Part shown: positions 63,492 to 63,510 of the stretch, piece after piece
Layout of the letters: every line of letters begins with the position of its first letter
How positions within the stretch are numbered: the stretch's first letter is position 1
Assembly (NCBI RefSeq): GCF_000485595.1
Contig: NW_014577560.1
Span: 38,524 to 102,033 of the forward strand
DNA: 63,510 nt
Direction of reading: 5' to 3'
Origin: Priapulus caudatus
Lineage: Eukaryota > Priapulida > Priapulimorpha > Priapulimorphida > Priapulidae
Translations under genes and position numbers: made by a program
Notes under the pieces: generated by a model
Told to the model about the DNA's origin: nothing
Database searches by the model: none
The model's input: the letters and a program-made list of their open reading frames with translations, nothing else

Positions 63492-63510
63492 TTTTTTTTT
63501 TTTTTTTTTT
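63492..63510. repeat. Poly-T tract at the window end
   Basis: Nineteen T in a row directly after open viral sequence. It could be a low-complexity contig end. Confidence 0.8.

Noticed and set aside
1..63510. tRNA, rRNA or other structured RNA genes
   Set aside because: No tRNA cloverleaf-like A/B boxes or rRNA sequence was recognised by eye; a covariance-model scan would be decisive.

Overview
This window is animal nuclear DNA that looks like a transposon graveyard with a few strikingly intact pieces. The evidence is spliced reading frames with GT..AG introns and matching phases, Gypsy and BEL/Pao retroelements, PIF/Harbinger, hAT, CACTA-like and Crypton-like DNA transposons, minisatellites and MITE-like foldbacks. 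The mix of protein families suggests a marine invertebrate such as a sponge or cnidarian; that is an inference. I found no convincing ordinary host gene, no rRNA or tRNA gene and no CRISPR array. Two runs of N (13221-13230 and 29175-29199) mark assembly gaps.

Layout. 1-10.2 kb holds old fragments: two Harbinger pieces, a nuclease/CXC-family tail, a CACTA-like pseudogene, a 30-bp minisatellite, two hAT pieces, a Gypsy pol tail with its 3' LTR, a psq helix-turn-helix and a Crypton-type recombinase tail. 10208-24618 is one complete PIF/Harbinger element with a CAG target duplication, terminal inverted repeats and two convergent genes whose exons all join in frame (293-aa Myb/SANT-like protein and 382-aa DDE transposase). 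Its last transposase intron carries about 10.6 kb of other elements: a 744-codon nuclease-like/CXC ORF, a BEL gag piece, a GC-rich foldback, exons of a coiled-coil protein, a Gypsy gag-protease-RT segment, an envelope-like ORF and the 3' end of an LTR element. The Gypsy segment is duplicated directly outside the Harbinger right end.

26-37 kb holds two copies of a C2H2 zinc-finger ORF, a mosaic of two TE protein families, a MITE, a BEL gag piece and a palindromic minisatellite. 37.2-41.8 kb holds an uninterrupted four-exon minus-strand gene for an 843-aa protein with three DDE-like acidic motifs; its 3' end recurs at 58.1 kb. 43.6-57.9 kb holds Gypsy integrases, an orphan LTR, further nuclease-family fragments, a divergent pair of small spliced genes, a nearly complete hAT transposase and a YqaJ/SWIM-type fragment. 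59.5-60.6 kb holds a nuclease/CXC tail followed by a second TE ORF. The last 2.2 kb is an endogenous copy of part of the L polymerase of a non-segmented negative-strand RNA virus, open except for one stop codon.

The candidates for little-described biology are (1) the nuclease-like/CXC family, present as at least six copies of several subfamilies and linked twice to the same second ORF, (2) the intact 843-aa DDE-type gene, and (3) the Harbinger element whose intron has become a home for other elements. Family assignments rest on motif recognition by eye and were not checked by database search.
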